This document shows, piece after piece, positions 1 to 9,500 of a stretch of DNA of 61,547 nt. The position numbers and the translations under genes were made by a program. How positions within the stretch are numbered: the first letter of the stretch is position 1; each line of letters begins with the position of its first letter. The stretch comes from W0P28-013 sp964570565. Its GTDB lineage: Bacteria; Bacteroidota; Bacteroidia; Bacteroidales; Paludibacteraceae. The stretch lies in NCBI GenBank assembly GCA_964570565.1, contig CAZMYT010000009.1:1-61547 (forward strand), read 5' to 3'. Under the pieces are notes generated by a model. It saw nothing but the letters and a program-made list of their open reading frames with translations, was not told the origin of the DNA and ran no database searches.

Positions 1-111
1 ACGTTTAATCCGGTAAGTTATGCTTTTTAAAAACGAGTATTTTCAGTAAAGTCATTTATTAAGGTGCGGTTGTTACAAATCATTGTAGCATCCTTTCTTG
101 AAATTGGAACA

Positions 112-336
112 TCAGTTCTGTCTATTACGTCCAGCAATTAGGCTGTTTTGTCCTAAATTCCTGGCGATAAATTCCTCCAGATCTGCTGGTCGCACTCGAA
201 CACTGCGTCCGATCTTGACTGTTGGAATGATCCGTAGGCGCATGAGTTGATAAGCATACGCACGCGAGACATGCAGAATCTTGGCGATCTCCTCGCCGGT
301 TAGCAAATTGGTAAATTGGGTGGTTCCTTCTTCCAT
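112..336 (-). CDS. Xis-like helix-turn-helix DNA-binding protein
   Basis: A 74-residue protein with a MerR/excisionase-type helix-turn-helix. Residues about 11-60 (LLTGEEIAKILHVSRAYAYQ, then KIGRSVRVRPADLEEFI) match the excisionase-family pattern: a helix pair, a short wing, and a closing 'DLEEFI' helix. Such proteins bend att-site DNA during excision or act as small repressors. The start is preceded by AAAGGA on the minus strand. It is clearly related to the xis-like gene at 52100-52291, which sits next to an integrase. Here no integrase follows before the window edge, and the gene follows a copy of the same leader found at 53853-53989. I infer a remnant or boundary of an integrative element. 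Confidence 0.8.
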   Translation of the reverse strand: MEEGTTQFTNLLTGEEIAKILHVSRAYAYQLMRLRIIPTVKIGRSVRVRPADLEEFIARNLGQNSLIAGRNRQN

Positions 337-368
337 TCATAATCCTTTCAGTATGGGTGATTGAGACC

Positions 369-410
369 CGCCAGCCATGCCAATCCCTTAAGGGTCTGGC
401 GTGGCTGGCG
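369..410 (-). repeat. Long hairpin upstream of xis-like gene, copy 1
   Basis: A 42-base imperfect palindrome with outer arms CGCCAGCCA/TGGCTGGCG, inner arms GCC(A)/TGGC and the core CCCTTAAGGG at its centre. A hairpin with the same core but different stem sequence lies at 52331-52375 just upstream of the related xis-like gene. Preservation of pairing with changed bases suggests the structure itself is used. A terminator-like or processing role is possible; no strong T-run follows. Confidence 0.6.
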
Positions 411-474
411 TATGTTTTTCATCTTTTCTTCGATAATTTCCTTGACCACCTCCTCTCTGCTCTGGAAAACAAAA

Positions 475-503
475 CGACCTGCCAAAAATTACTGGCAAGG
501 TCG
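475..503 (-). terminator. Terminator-like hairpin in leader, copy 1
   Basis: On the minus strand the outer stem CGACCT/AGGTCG encloses the inner stem TGCCA/TGGCA, with one bulged base at the inner/outer junction, followed by TTTTGTTTT. The copy at 53853-53884 keeps the outer stem and the bulge position but has a different, still paired, inner stem. Confidence 0.55.
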
Positions 504-607
504 CTCCAACGATTCTGAAAATACACTGACGATAATAGCGACTTGTAATCTGTGTCGATTACTTAGTCCTATTGTACAGATGAAAATGAGGTGATCCTAG
601 GGGGACA
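475..607 (-). promoter_or_regulatory. Promoter and attenuator-like RNA leader, copy 1
   Basis: Read on the minus strand, TGTCCCCCTAGGAT is followed after exactly 17 bases by TACAAT (plus 571-576), then a leader with GTCGCT, ATCGT, ATCGTTGGAGCGACC and a hairpin ending in a T-rich run. The same blocks with identical spacing occur at 53853-53989 ahead of a DnaB/RepA-like gene. GTCGCT (plus 537-542) can pair with AGCGAC (plus 500-505), which would compete with the terminator stem, the layout of transcription attenuation. In this copy no ATPase gene follows; the next gene is the xis-like gene at 112-336, so the ATPase gene seems to have been lost. Confidence 0.6.
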
Positions 608-679
608 TTGAAGATTCGTTTTCAATGGTGATGAGGCTTTGTAAATTTCAGGGTCATTTTTACAAAGACAATAGATAAA

Positions 680-3600
680 TTAACCTTTCCATGGGTCTTC
701 TATCACAATATAAGTGGATTTAACCGAACCGTCTGGCTGTAAAAAATCTAGACCGCGTCCAAGAATAATTCTGGCTTGTTCTCCATTTACGCGAGTAATT
801 TCGATATATCGATCATGATCTGCGGTGTGTTTAAACCGAATCGAACCATTAAATTTACTAATCAATTCTTGTTCAGCTTTTTCCTGTTCTCTACTATCTG
901 GTGCTTTCTTTGTATGAACAATCACTTCTTCCATACTGCTGTGCTGGTATACCATTGTTATGTAAGTTCCTAACCGGTTGACTATGTGTTCCCGGTCAAA
1001 AAGATACGGATCGTGAACCAACATCTTTTTACATGGTTTAGCAAAAAAACTAGCAAAGAGGATCTGCTCATTAATATTAGACCTTGCAGCTGCTCTAACA
1101 TTAATTACTTTCACATGCTGAGGAGGGTTTAAGTCGACTTCATTCACGAGTCTTTTTTGCAAATTATTCCAATCAATAATAACCTTCGTCAACGCCTCAT
1201 GGTTTGAGGATGATATTAACTGTTTAGTGCCAATCTGATCCTCCAATACAATAACATCGTGTTCACCCTCGCTGCGAATAATTCTTGCCTCTGAGTAATT
1301 GCTGTCAATGATGATTTGCCATTTTGGAAGTTGTGCGATTTTCCAGACTTTAAGACCTTTATTCACTAACACTTGCAAGTGAACTGCCAGGCTGTATCCT
1401 TCCGGGGTATATTCTGGAAGATCTTGAAGATATAAACTCACCTCACATCCCTTGTTGAGCAGGTCTCCGAAAGTATCTAGCCAAGTATAATTTTCTCCCA
1501 TTGGGTGACGTATATCCAGTTTTGGAATAGCAATCGCAACCGATTGTTTTGCATATCGAATTTTCTCGAATAACCAGTAAGCTGGATCATAAGCGGGTAT
1601 CCTAACTGATCCGGGCATACCAATATTAAGCGGTTTTTGGTTAGCAATTAGTAAATCCAGGAACTTGAGCGCAGATTCTCGCTTCAGATATTGGTAATAA
1701 AATTGGTTGTTATAGTCACGCAAACAATGTGTACAACTCGTATCTGGTACACAATCGTTGCAATTCAAAATCCGGCGTGCTTCCTCCAGGACTGCAACGA
1801 GGTTTTCTCGGATATTTTTAACATGACCTGCCCCACCAGGAACATTATCATAAAGAACGATGGTTTGTTCCCAAGAACCTCCTGTACTTTGCGGAAATAA
1901 AACTCCGTCAATATCTCGCCGTTCAATTTGAAGGCAGTGGCAAGCGCCATGAATGATGGCATATAACAAAGACAACCAGAATGATTGATCACTCGAGGAA
2001 GGAACCTGGAGATTATCATGGGATACAAAACGAATATGGAGTGTATTGGTGGTTTGAATATGACCAAGAGATAATTTTTCTTTGTGCCCGTTCTCTGAGA
2101 GCAGAGAAAATGCTTGGACTGGAAATTCAAAGCCTTTACCATACTTACCTTCGTTCACATATAACAATTTCCCTTTCTGGTTGTAAGCCAGGCAAATAAA
2201 CTTACTTTGCTCCTCTTCCTCTAGATTTTGTTCAGGGATTAACGCAGAACGCATTTGGTTTGGTTCAATTTTTACATACTGTCTGGCCGGCTTCCCGCTC
2301 TTGGGGTCGGCGATAAAGCCATCTGGTTCAACAAATTTTCGAATTTTGGACTTTTGTCCCAATGGCTCATGGCAGACAGGACAAATACCCTCTATCTGCG
2401 GCAGTGATATACCAGCATCCTCACTGATATCCAGATGATGGCAGTGTTCACATATTCGATACTCCAGCATTCTTGGGGTATCTTTCCAAAAGATTGGTCG
2501 TAGACTTCGCCAGATTTTTTTATCAGCTACGATTTCCGATCCCGGTGCATATTCATTTATTGCCTGACGCAAGTCGCGCTCCAAACGTAGATGCTCACTC
2601 AACCTTGCTTCTTTGGGCAGTAATAGTTCAACTGTGTGAAGCGGGAACGAATAACTAGGCAAAACACCATTGCTGCTTAGATAATCGATTAAATATCCCG
2701 ATTTTCTCCCCTTCGAGCCTCTCATCCGATCCAGCAAATTCCTATAGTATCTTTGTTGACTTTCAACCTCTTGACTTGCTTGTGGATTCAATGCTGTGTT
2801 ACGAAGTTGATCTGCAAGATGCTGAATTTGCTCCCCATAATAATGTGTGATGGGTTGATAATGCTCATCATTTAGCCTTCGCAATTCGATCAAGAAGTGA
2901 TTAATACCATTCTCAACTAGCGGCTTTAAGTTCTCTGGCAGCAATTGAGCATATTCTTGTAACTGACACTTGATTTCGTCACTCTCTGCTTCAATCCATT
3001 CCTGCAAAAAGTCATAATGAGGTTCTTCAATTAGGTTATTATCAAAAAAATCTCCGCAGAAGGTGAGTCTTTCAATGTCAATTACCTGTCGCTTTCTATA
3101 TCGAAGGAATTGACTAAGTAAGATTGCATTTACATGCCGGTGTAAGATCAATTCATTTTCCAACATGATATTAGGAACCGTCACCCTGCCGCTAATGATT
3201 TCAATTGGGGCATCATAATATGCCTGATCGTGAGGCCGATCTGAAGCCCAAGTTAAAATAAATGCTGCTCCACTGGTGCGCCGTCCTGCACGCCCAGCCC
3301 TCTGACGGTAGTTCGCTACTGTTGGCGGGACATTGCTCATGGCTACTGCCTGCAAATCCCCAAGATCAATGCCCATCTCAAAGGTGGTTGAGCAGCTCAA
3401 GGCATTGATATACCCTGCTTTAAAGTAATCCTGGTAATCTTTCCCTTTCTCGGAGTCGAGTTGAGCCGTGTGCTCTTCAACTCGAATGGGAATAAGCGGC
3501 TGATGAAACAAGTTGTAATAGTAATTTTGGCTTTGAGCAGAAGTAATGTCCACCGGCTCAAATTCGCCACCACAGTGTGGATAAGGGCAGGGTATCAAAG

Positions 3601-6556
3601 TTCCACGATAGGATAACCGCTGGCATTTTTTACATCGACACCATTTTTGACGCGTATCGAAATACAAATGATTAGGATCAAGTTGATAACCTTCTGTCGA
3701 AGAACCAATAAACAATCCTTCGACTTCAATTAACCAATCCCAGATAGCTGTAAGGGTTTTTGCTACGTTTTCGTCGGAGGAATCTATCCGATTAATTTCA
3801 AGTACCCGTTGGATGTATTGCCGTCTGAGCTGCCGGGGAGTGTCTCCGATCCAACGTTCTTCCCCCGAGTGGGGTTTTCCCTGGCGAATGAAGTGCGGAT
3901 TTCCCTTGTTAGTTCCAAACTCAGGATCATCAGGAAGAATACCAGTCGGTAGTTTTACTGCCTTTCGAAACCGAAGGTCATCCAAAAGGTGACCGACCAA
4001 TGCCGAGGCCTGATCATTGGACAATCCGATTATTCTTCCTAAATCTGCAAAGTCCGGCTGAACGTCCTTTTGGAAATAGGACACCCCTACCAGTCCCATA
4101 GACTCCAAAGACTGCCTGCTCCTCCGACCCGTTGTAAACTCTCCAAGAATTATCCTTGCCATCCATACGGATGCTGATTTTCGCTGGTCGACTGAAAATG
4201 TCGTCGAGGTGGAACGCCAGTATTCGGATTCGGAATCATTTTGTATAATGCCTTTTTTCCAGGCAATTTCACCACTTATTCTGCTTAAAGCGAACAAGTT
4301 TGGTGCGGTGTTATCACCCCATTCATCAGCCTTCAGGCATTGTTCAATCGCTTGGGGGATAATGTGGCGATAATTTTGCTTATTGGAGACATCCTGTAAA
4401 AATGCGGCAAACCGAGCCGCTCCTTGCCGGCTGTCGTAAAAGGTTAGCAGCTTGCGACCTTCTCCGGGGAGTGATTTCTTTTTCAATTCTGAGGAAGTTG
4501 GCAGTTGGCGATAAAGTTCGTACGTTAAGTTTGCCAGAGGTCCAGTACCGCGGATTGTAATCGGGGTGACGATTTCTGTTTCACTTTTGGACTTGCTGTG
4601 GCATCTTGGGCATTCCTGTAGATCAGCTATTGGAACCAACTGCTCCACCTGTTGACCTTTTCTGGATTTAATGATCTTCTGCTCAATATCAAAAAGTGGA
4701 ATTGAAGGTATACGATTCTGGCAATTACAATGTGCGATTAATTTTCCACAATTCAAACAAACTTGAACTTCTTTTTGATGAAACTTAGATTGGCTAGAAG
4801 GATTTTCTTGCTCCTCTTCGTTCTCATTATCAACATCTACATTGTTTGCCAGGACAATATTTTCTTCAACAGGTGACCAGGTAAAGTACCGTTTTTCATT
4901 CCCTTCTGCCAGCTGTTCTACTGCGGGCAAATATTCACTGCTATGGGTTCGGAAGTGGGTAGCGATATATACCTGACCGCATTCACGACAAAGGTAGATG
5001 GGATACACCTGGGCACCACAACTTTCACAAAAGTTAGTGGGGTTGCTATATATGCGCGACCACTTTGTGTTTATCTTTGGATCTTTTCCTGTGCAATTTG
5101 GGTTTAGGCAAGCCCAGGTTCCTTGTGGTGGGCGAGCAAAAAGATGATATTTCGCCGGCAACAGGGGTAGTTGATTGGGTGCAGGCCGAGCGACTGCACC
5201 AATCTCAATAAGCCGATAGAGAGCTTTTGTTTGATCCTGCTGGTCAAAGGTTGGAAAAATATAACGCGCGGCATCTTCGAAAAGTACGGGTTGATCCTGT
5301 TGAACCATCCATTTCCTTAGTTTTACGAGCTCAGCATGACTAGAGAGTACCCTGAATAGAAAACCGGGTAAATCGTCATGAAATTGATCCGCGAGTACAA
5401 GTGCACTAGAATCAATAATACCGATTTCAGACATCCACAAGGCTACTTTTTCAACATCGGGGCTTTCTCCTTCCAATTCTTCTTCGGTCAGTTTTACTTT
5501 TCGCATCTCTTCAAGCATTTTCTCGAAATCAGGGTGAAGATATGCTTCAGGAGCTACCGGTACAGTGGGTTGATTGAATTGTTCGAAATGATGCCTGTCC
5601 TCATCACCAAAAATCACATCGTCTTCTCTTAAATCTTCACAAAACAGTTTCTGAGCAAAACCAGCGGCTGCTACCGGATTATCATTTACCAGCGTAGCGC
5701 TGGTCGCGACACATAACATATCTCCGGGTTTTTTACCCAATCTTTGCTTGAGGCGCCTGATAAGCATCGCCACTTCAATCCCTTGAGCCCCGGTATAGGT
5801 ATGCGCTTCATCTAGAACAAGGAACTTCCAAAGGCCGGTGTTGAACAGGATTGAATCTTCAGGACGAAGGAGCAAATACTCCAGCATGGCATAGTTGGTT
5901 ATCAAAATTTGGGGCAAAACTTGCTTGTTGAGGTCATCAGTGCGAATTTCTTCCCGGCTAATGACTTCGTTCGGCAGCGAGCGCTCGTCCCTTATCGCTG
6001 TAGGAGGCAGTTCACTGGTGAAACGGCCAAAGGTGATTGGAGTGCCTTTCAACATCACCCGTAAGCGCTCCATCTGGTCATTCACTAGCGCGTTAAGGGG
6101 ATACACCAATAAAGCACGCACACCAGGAGTATCATCTTCAAGCAAATCATTGACGATCGGAATTGAAAAACATTCAGTCTTACCACTACCTGTTCCTGAA
6201 GAAATAACAATACTTCTATTATCTTGACATAGCTTTTGGATGGCCTTTTTTTGATGCGAATAGAGAAGCGTATCAAGAGGGATCGGTTCAGGTCTGGGAA
6301 GAGAAAAACAGGGCATTGACAATATTTTTTTTGACAATATACCTTGATGGCATAAGTCCTGTAAACTTACATCGCGAACGTATGGATAAATTAATTCCAA
6401 GAACGGGCCTGTAAACAAAGCTCTCGGATATTCAAAGCTTTCACGGATTTTTCTTGCTAACTCTGGCTCATTGCCGTCTTTATTGGAATCAAACGTGGTC
6501 ATCAAGTAATCAACCAGGGCTTGTTTGAGAGTTTGCGTAATTTTTACTGCGTTCAT
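680..6556 (-). CDS. DruE-like DEAD/DEAH helicase with DUF1998 and PLD-like C-terminus
   Basis: A 1958-residue superfamily 2 helicase. Visible in order: Walker A SSGTGSGKTE near residue 120, DEAH box VLDEAH near 247, ATSATL near 284, zinc-ribbon cysteines near 480-530 and 610-670, helicase motif VI RQRAGRAGRR near 1085, and the DUF1998 signature NVPGGAGH near 1572 with SCTHCLRDY near 1605. A C-terminal region of roughly 300 residues ends with HDRYIEI and ILGRGLDF, the pattern of PLD-like MIT_C domains. Size, domain order and the large upstream partner match DruE of Druantia type III antiphage systems. It is probably co-transcribed with the upstream gene (15-base gap). DISARM has the same three activities in separate proteins, but no DISARM methylase is present. 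The helicase assignment is near certain; the Druantia label is a family-level inference. Confidence 0.8.
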   Translation of the reverse strand: MNAVKITQTLKQALVDYLMTTFDSNKDGNEPELARKIRESFEYPRALFTGPFLELIYPYVRDVSLQDLCHQGILSKKILSMPCFSLPRPEPIPLDTLLYSHQKKAIQKLCQDNRSIVISSGTGSGKTECFSIPIVNDLLEDDTPGVRALLVYPLNALVNDQMERLRVMLKGTPITFGRFTSELPPTAIRDERSLPNEVISREEIRTDDLNKQVLPQILITNYAMLEYLLLRPEDSILFNTGLWKFLVLDEAHTYTGAQGIEVAMLIRRLKQRLGKKPGDMLCVATSATLVNDNPVAAAGFAQKLFCEDLREDDVIFGDEDRHHFEQFNQPTVPVAPEAYLHPDFEKMLEEMRKVKLTEEELEGESPDVEKVALWMSEIGIIDSSALVLADQFHDDLPGFLFRVLSSHAELVKLRKWMVQQDQPVLFEDAARYIFPTFDQQDQTKALYRLIEIGAVARPAPNQLPLLPAKYHLFARPPQGTWACLNPNCTGKDPKINTKWSRIYSNPTNFCESCGAQVYPIYLCRECGQVYIATHFRTHSSEYLPAVEQLAEGNEKRYFTWSPVEENIVLANNVDVDNENEEEQENPSSQSKFHQKEVQVCLNCGKLIAHCNCQNRIPSIPLFDIEQKIIKSRKGQQVEQLVPIADLQECPRCHSKSKSETEIVTPITIRGTGPLANLTYELYRQLPTSSELKKKSLPGEGRKLLTFYDSRQGAARFAAFLQDVSNKQNYRHIIPQAIEQCLKADEWGDNTAPNLFALSRISGEIAWKKGIIQNDSESEYWRSTSTTFSVDQRKSASVWMARIILGEFTTGRRSRQSLESMGLVGVSYFQKDVQPDFADLGRIIGLSNDQASALVGHLLDDLRFRKAVKLPTGILPDDPEFGTNKGNPHFIRQGKPHSGEERWIGDTPRQLRRQYIQRVLEINRIDSSDENVAKTLTAIWDWLIEVEGLFIGSSTEGYQLDPNHLYFDTRQKWCRCKKCQRLSYRGTLIPCPYPHCGGEFEPVDITSAQSQNYYYNLFHQPLIPIRVEEHTAQLDSEKGKDYQDYFKAGYINALSCSTTFEMGIDLGDLQAVAMSNVPPTVANYRQRAGRAGRRTSGAAFILTWASDRPHDQAYYDAPIEIISGRVTVPNIMLENELILHRHVNAILLSQFLRYRKRQVIDIERLTFCGDFFDNNLIEEPHYDFLQEWIEAESDEIKCQLQEYAQLLPENLKPLVENGINHFLIELRRLNDEHYQPITHYYGEQIQHLADQLRNTALNPQASQEVESQQRYYRNLLDRMRGSKGRKSGYLIDYLSSNGVLPSYSFPLHTVELLLPKEARLSEHLRLERDLRQAINEYAPGSEIVADKKIWRSLRPIFWKDTPRMLEYRICEHCHHLDISEDAGISLPQIEGICPVCHEPLGQKSKIRKFVEPDGFIADPKSGKPARQYVKIEPNQMRSALIPEQNLEEEEQSKFICLAYNQKGKLLYVNEGKYGKGFEFPVQAFSLLSENGHKEKLSLGHIQTTNTLHIRFVSHDNLQVPSSSDQSFWLSLLYAIIHGACHCLQIERRDIDGVLFPQSTGGSWEQTIVLYDNVPGGAGHVKNIRENLVAVLEEARRILNCNDCVPDTSCTHCLRDYNNQFYYQYLKRESALKFLDLLIANQKPLNIGMPGSVRIPAYDPAYWLFEKIRYAKQSVAIAIPKLDIRHPMGENYTWLDTFGDLLNKGCEVSLYLQDLPEYTPEGYSLAVHLQVLVNKGLKVWKIAQLPKWQIIIDSNYSEARIIRSEGEHDVIVLEDQIGTKQLISSSNHEALTKVIIDWNNLQKRLVNEVDLNPPQHVKVINVRAAARSNINEQILFASFFAKPCKKMLVHDPYLFDREHIVNRLGTYITMVYQHSSMEEVIVHTKKAPDSREQEKAEQELISKFNGSIRFKHTADHDRYIEITRVNGEQARIILGRGLDFLQPDGSVKSTYIVIEDPWKG

Positions 6557-6571
6557 TACTTCACCGCTTTC

Positions 6572-9500
6572 CTATGATATCGAATGGGCATAAAATAGTT
6601 CTGCCCAGGCAATGGACCATTCGAGCATTTTTGGACAGCCCTGTGCAGTTTCATCCAAAATACTTATTAGATTGCGTTCTGAAATACCAAGATTTGCCAA
6701 TAAATTGATGTAAGTCCTCAGCTGATTGGCTTTTAGCCGTAATATCATCGCCAGGGTTAATACACTTCCAGGTATGTTTACAGGGCTAGTCGCCTCATAA
6801 ACGTATTTCATTAGTCGCTGCATTGCACTGAATGCAGGGATACTTGAACTCTCATCTTCAATGAACTGATCCATTCTGTCCAAATCATTCGAATACTCCA
6901 ATAATTTATGAATTGCTGGGAGTTGCAGATGGTCAAAGAGTTCACTAACCCCAAGGCCATAATCAATATTCTTATATAAGTTAATCGGTTGTTCCAAATC
7001 ACCATGAATAGACCTTATTTTTCCATCAATTAAGAGTTGTAGGTAATTACTAAAAACCACCTCTTTTGCCCAGTAAGCATGCTGGAGAGGTTTATCTTTA
7101 TATTGTGTAAAACTTACCTCAACAATATTCTGACTGTCATAAACTGTATCAATAAATTGCTCATTTAGTTTTCGATCAATGCCGTGTTGGTGTAACCGAA
7201 CCACACTTGGTGGAAGTTTTAGATAAGTTCCTTCCTTTGAGGCAACGATTGTTCCGCAGTCTTTACATTGGTATGCAGGCCATAAATCATCTTGATCTAA
7301 TTCGCTGAAAAATTTCACATTCTGTTCTTGAGAAATCCCCATCCATAATTGGGAATATTCCAGATCCTTCCCAGGTCTCCAAGAGGCTGCAATTCGCATT
7401 TTCTCCTCTGCGAGCTTAAGTTCTATATACCCCCTACCTGCCCTTCCACCATAAGCAACTTTTTCTGGGAAAACGTGCAAGATTCTACGGTGGTTTTTTG
7501 TGGTAAACATGAGTGGGTACATTAGCACTGCCCATGATGGTAGCAGCCGTTTGAGCCCATCGTTCCAACGAGCATTTGTAAGCCATTCATCTGGTGTATG
7601 GATTAGTTGTAGTTGTTCAATCGCCGGCGTTATTACTAGATTGTCATAACTCCGGCTTAGCAATTCCTCTTTCCTTGCAGTCAGAACTCGGAAAAGATGC
7701 TCAGGGGACCTATAATCATCAAAAATCTGAAACTTTGTGTTGGTTTCTTCGATAGGTTCTGGTTCTTCGTCAACCTGGAATGAGGCAGAAGAGTGAATAA
7801 GGGTATCATAAAGGAGGACATCAATCCGATATTGACCTGGATTCAAAACCACCTGAAAAGTGAGATTGTCTTCGAGAACTTCAACGACATCCAAGATTTC
7901 AGGCTTCGATTGGTCCGTTATTTGACGAACTTGAATTGTATAGGTTCCGCGAAGTTTCCGGACTTGCGTCAATAAAATTTCTAACTCAGGTTTCACATAA
8001 TTAACTTTGATAATTTCAACGTTCGGTTTTTTATAGTAATCAAAGAGTTTCCAGGTATAGTCACGAATGGCGATTGAAATGCTAGACTTCATTTGATTAT
8101 CTTCAAATAGCATATCTCGTACTTCGGTTTCCAATAGGTTCGCTTGATACTCACCTTTGGCGTTCAATCGTGTGTATCGCCGCTTCCCCATCTCTCCAAT
8201 AATCCAAGATAAGTCCTCTCTCGGTTGACCGCGTACCTGCAACACAACAGTTTTTGCTTGTTCTTCAAACACCTGATTCTTATCTCCACCACCCTCAATC
8301 CAGGCTGAAACCCGATCAATGTTCCATTTGAAATGAATCAGCGAATCCTGCCACAATAAATCAAATCGGCAATGTGGGTTCCTTATCAATTTCCATTCGA
8401 TCTTGACTGTCTTTCCTGCAGTGATTATTTTGCTCTTCTCATCAGGAGTGGGTACAACCTGTTCTTCAGAAACTCCACTGATGGTCACCTGAAGTGGATT
8501 GAGGGGAGAGTAACAACCCTCCGGGCTTGGTCCAATGATTTCAACATCTTCAGGCAACCAGGCAAATTGAACCGGCTCTTCAAGTAGCGATCTCATATTG
8601 TGCAATAGGCTAATACTATAAACTCCTGATTGCTCGAGAAACGACGTTAAATCTACATCACAAAGATTTTCGTCTATCCTCATCTTGCCCTGGCTCATCA
8701 GGTCTGTTAATAAGATGGACTGTAAAAACTTGTTATTGCGGTGAATCAACAACCATGTTCGCCGAAGATAATGGGAATCGGGGTTAATTGAAAACAAGAA
8801 ATCGATATTCGGTGAGAGGAAAATCGGGGAAATGTCTACTGACAGTCCTGGAACTTTTTCGATTCCTCGGAGAAATGGGTTGATCTGGTGTTGATCTTCA
8901 GTCATCTCAAATACTATGGATTTTTCACCGAGATGGATCGTAAGAGGGAGCTGAACAGTGTATACTCCCGCCTGGATAAAACCAGATTCCCGTAATTGGT
9001 AAGGCATGTTCAGAGAACTTTCCTGAACCTTTTTTCCAGTTCTGTCCGTAATTTGAATATCTTCACTAGAAACGATAATCCATGAGCCATCGGAATCGAT
9101 TTGTTCTTTCTTGACGGCGACATTTCTTTGAGGATTCACGCGGAAAAACAGTACCGGTTTTTGTAGTAGCGGTACAGTACGTTCAAAAATAACTTGACGG
9201 AACTGGCTCTGTTTAGCTTCATCAAGATCAAAATTTTCAGAAAGAACCAGAATGCTGCCATCCAAAGGGCCTTCCGCTGGAATTCTTATTGGGTCAACCT
9301 CCCAGTCGCCCGACTTCATCTTCCAAGGATAAATCTTAAAAAGAACTTCATTTCCTTTTAGGTACTTCGCTTCTTTTTCAGCCCATGTTAAGCTGTCAGG
9401 TTTATCGCTCTGACTAGACCGAATATTGGAAAGGTTGAGAATAATGTCATCACCCTCAAGATCCCAGAACCATTCTAACCGTGGTGTGATTCTACGAAGT

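Larger units (their letters stand above)
337..679. other. Intergenic region with no protein gene
   Basis: Between the xis-like gene and the end of the DruE-like gene lie the two hairpins and the promoter described separately. On the minus strand a 24-codon frame starting near 418 runs through the 369-410 hairpin, but it has no convincing ribosome site. Bases 608-679 hold only the 3' flank of the helicase gene. Confidence 0.5.

Noticed and set aside
475..607. T-box or known riboswitch
   Set aside because: The T-box motif and known aptamer cores are not visible, and the downstream genes are mobile-element genes.
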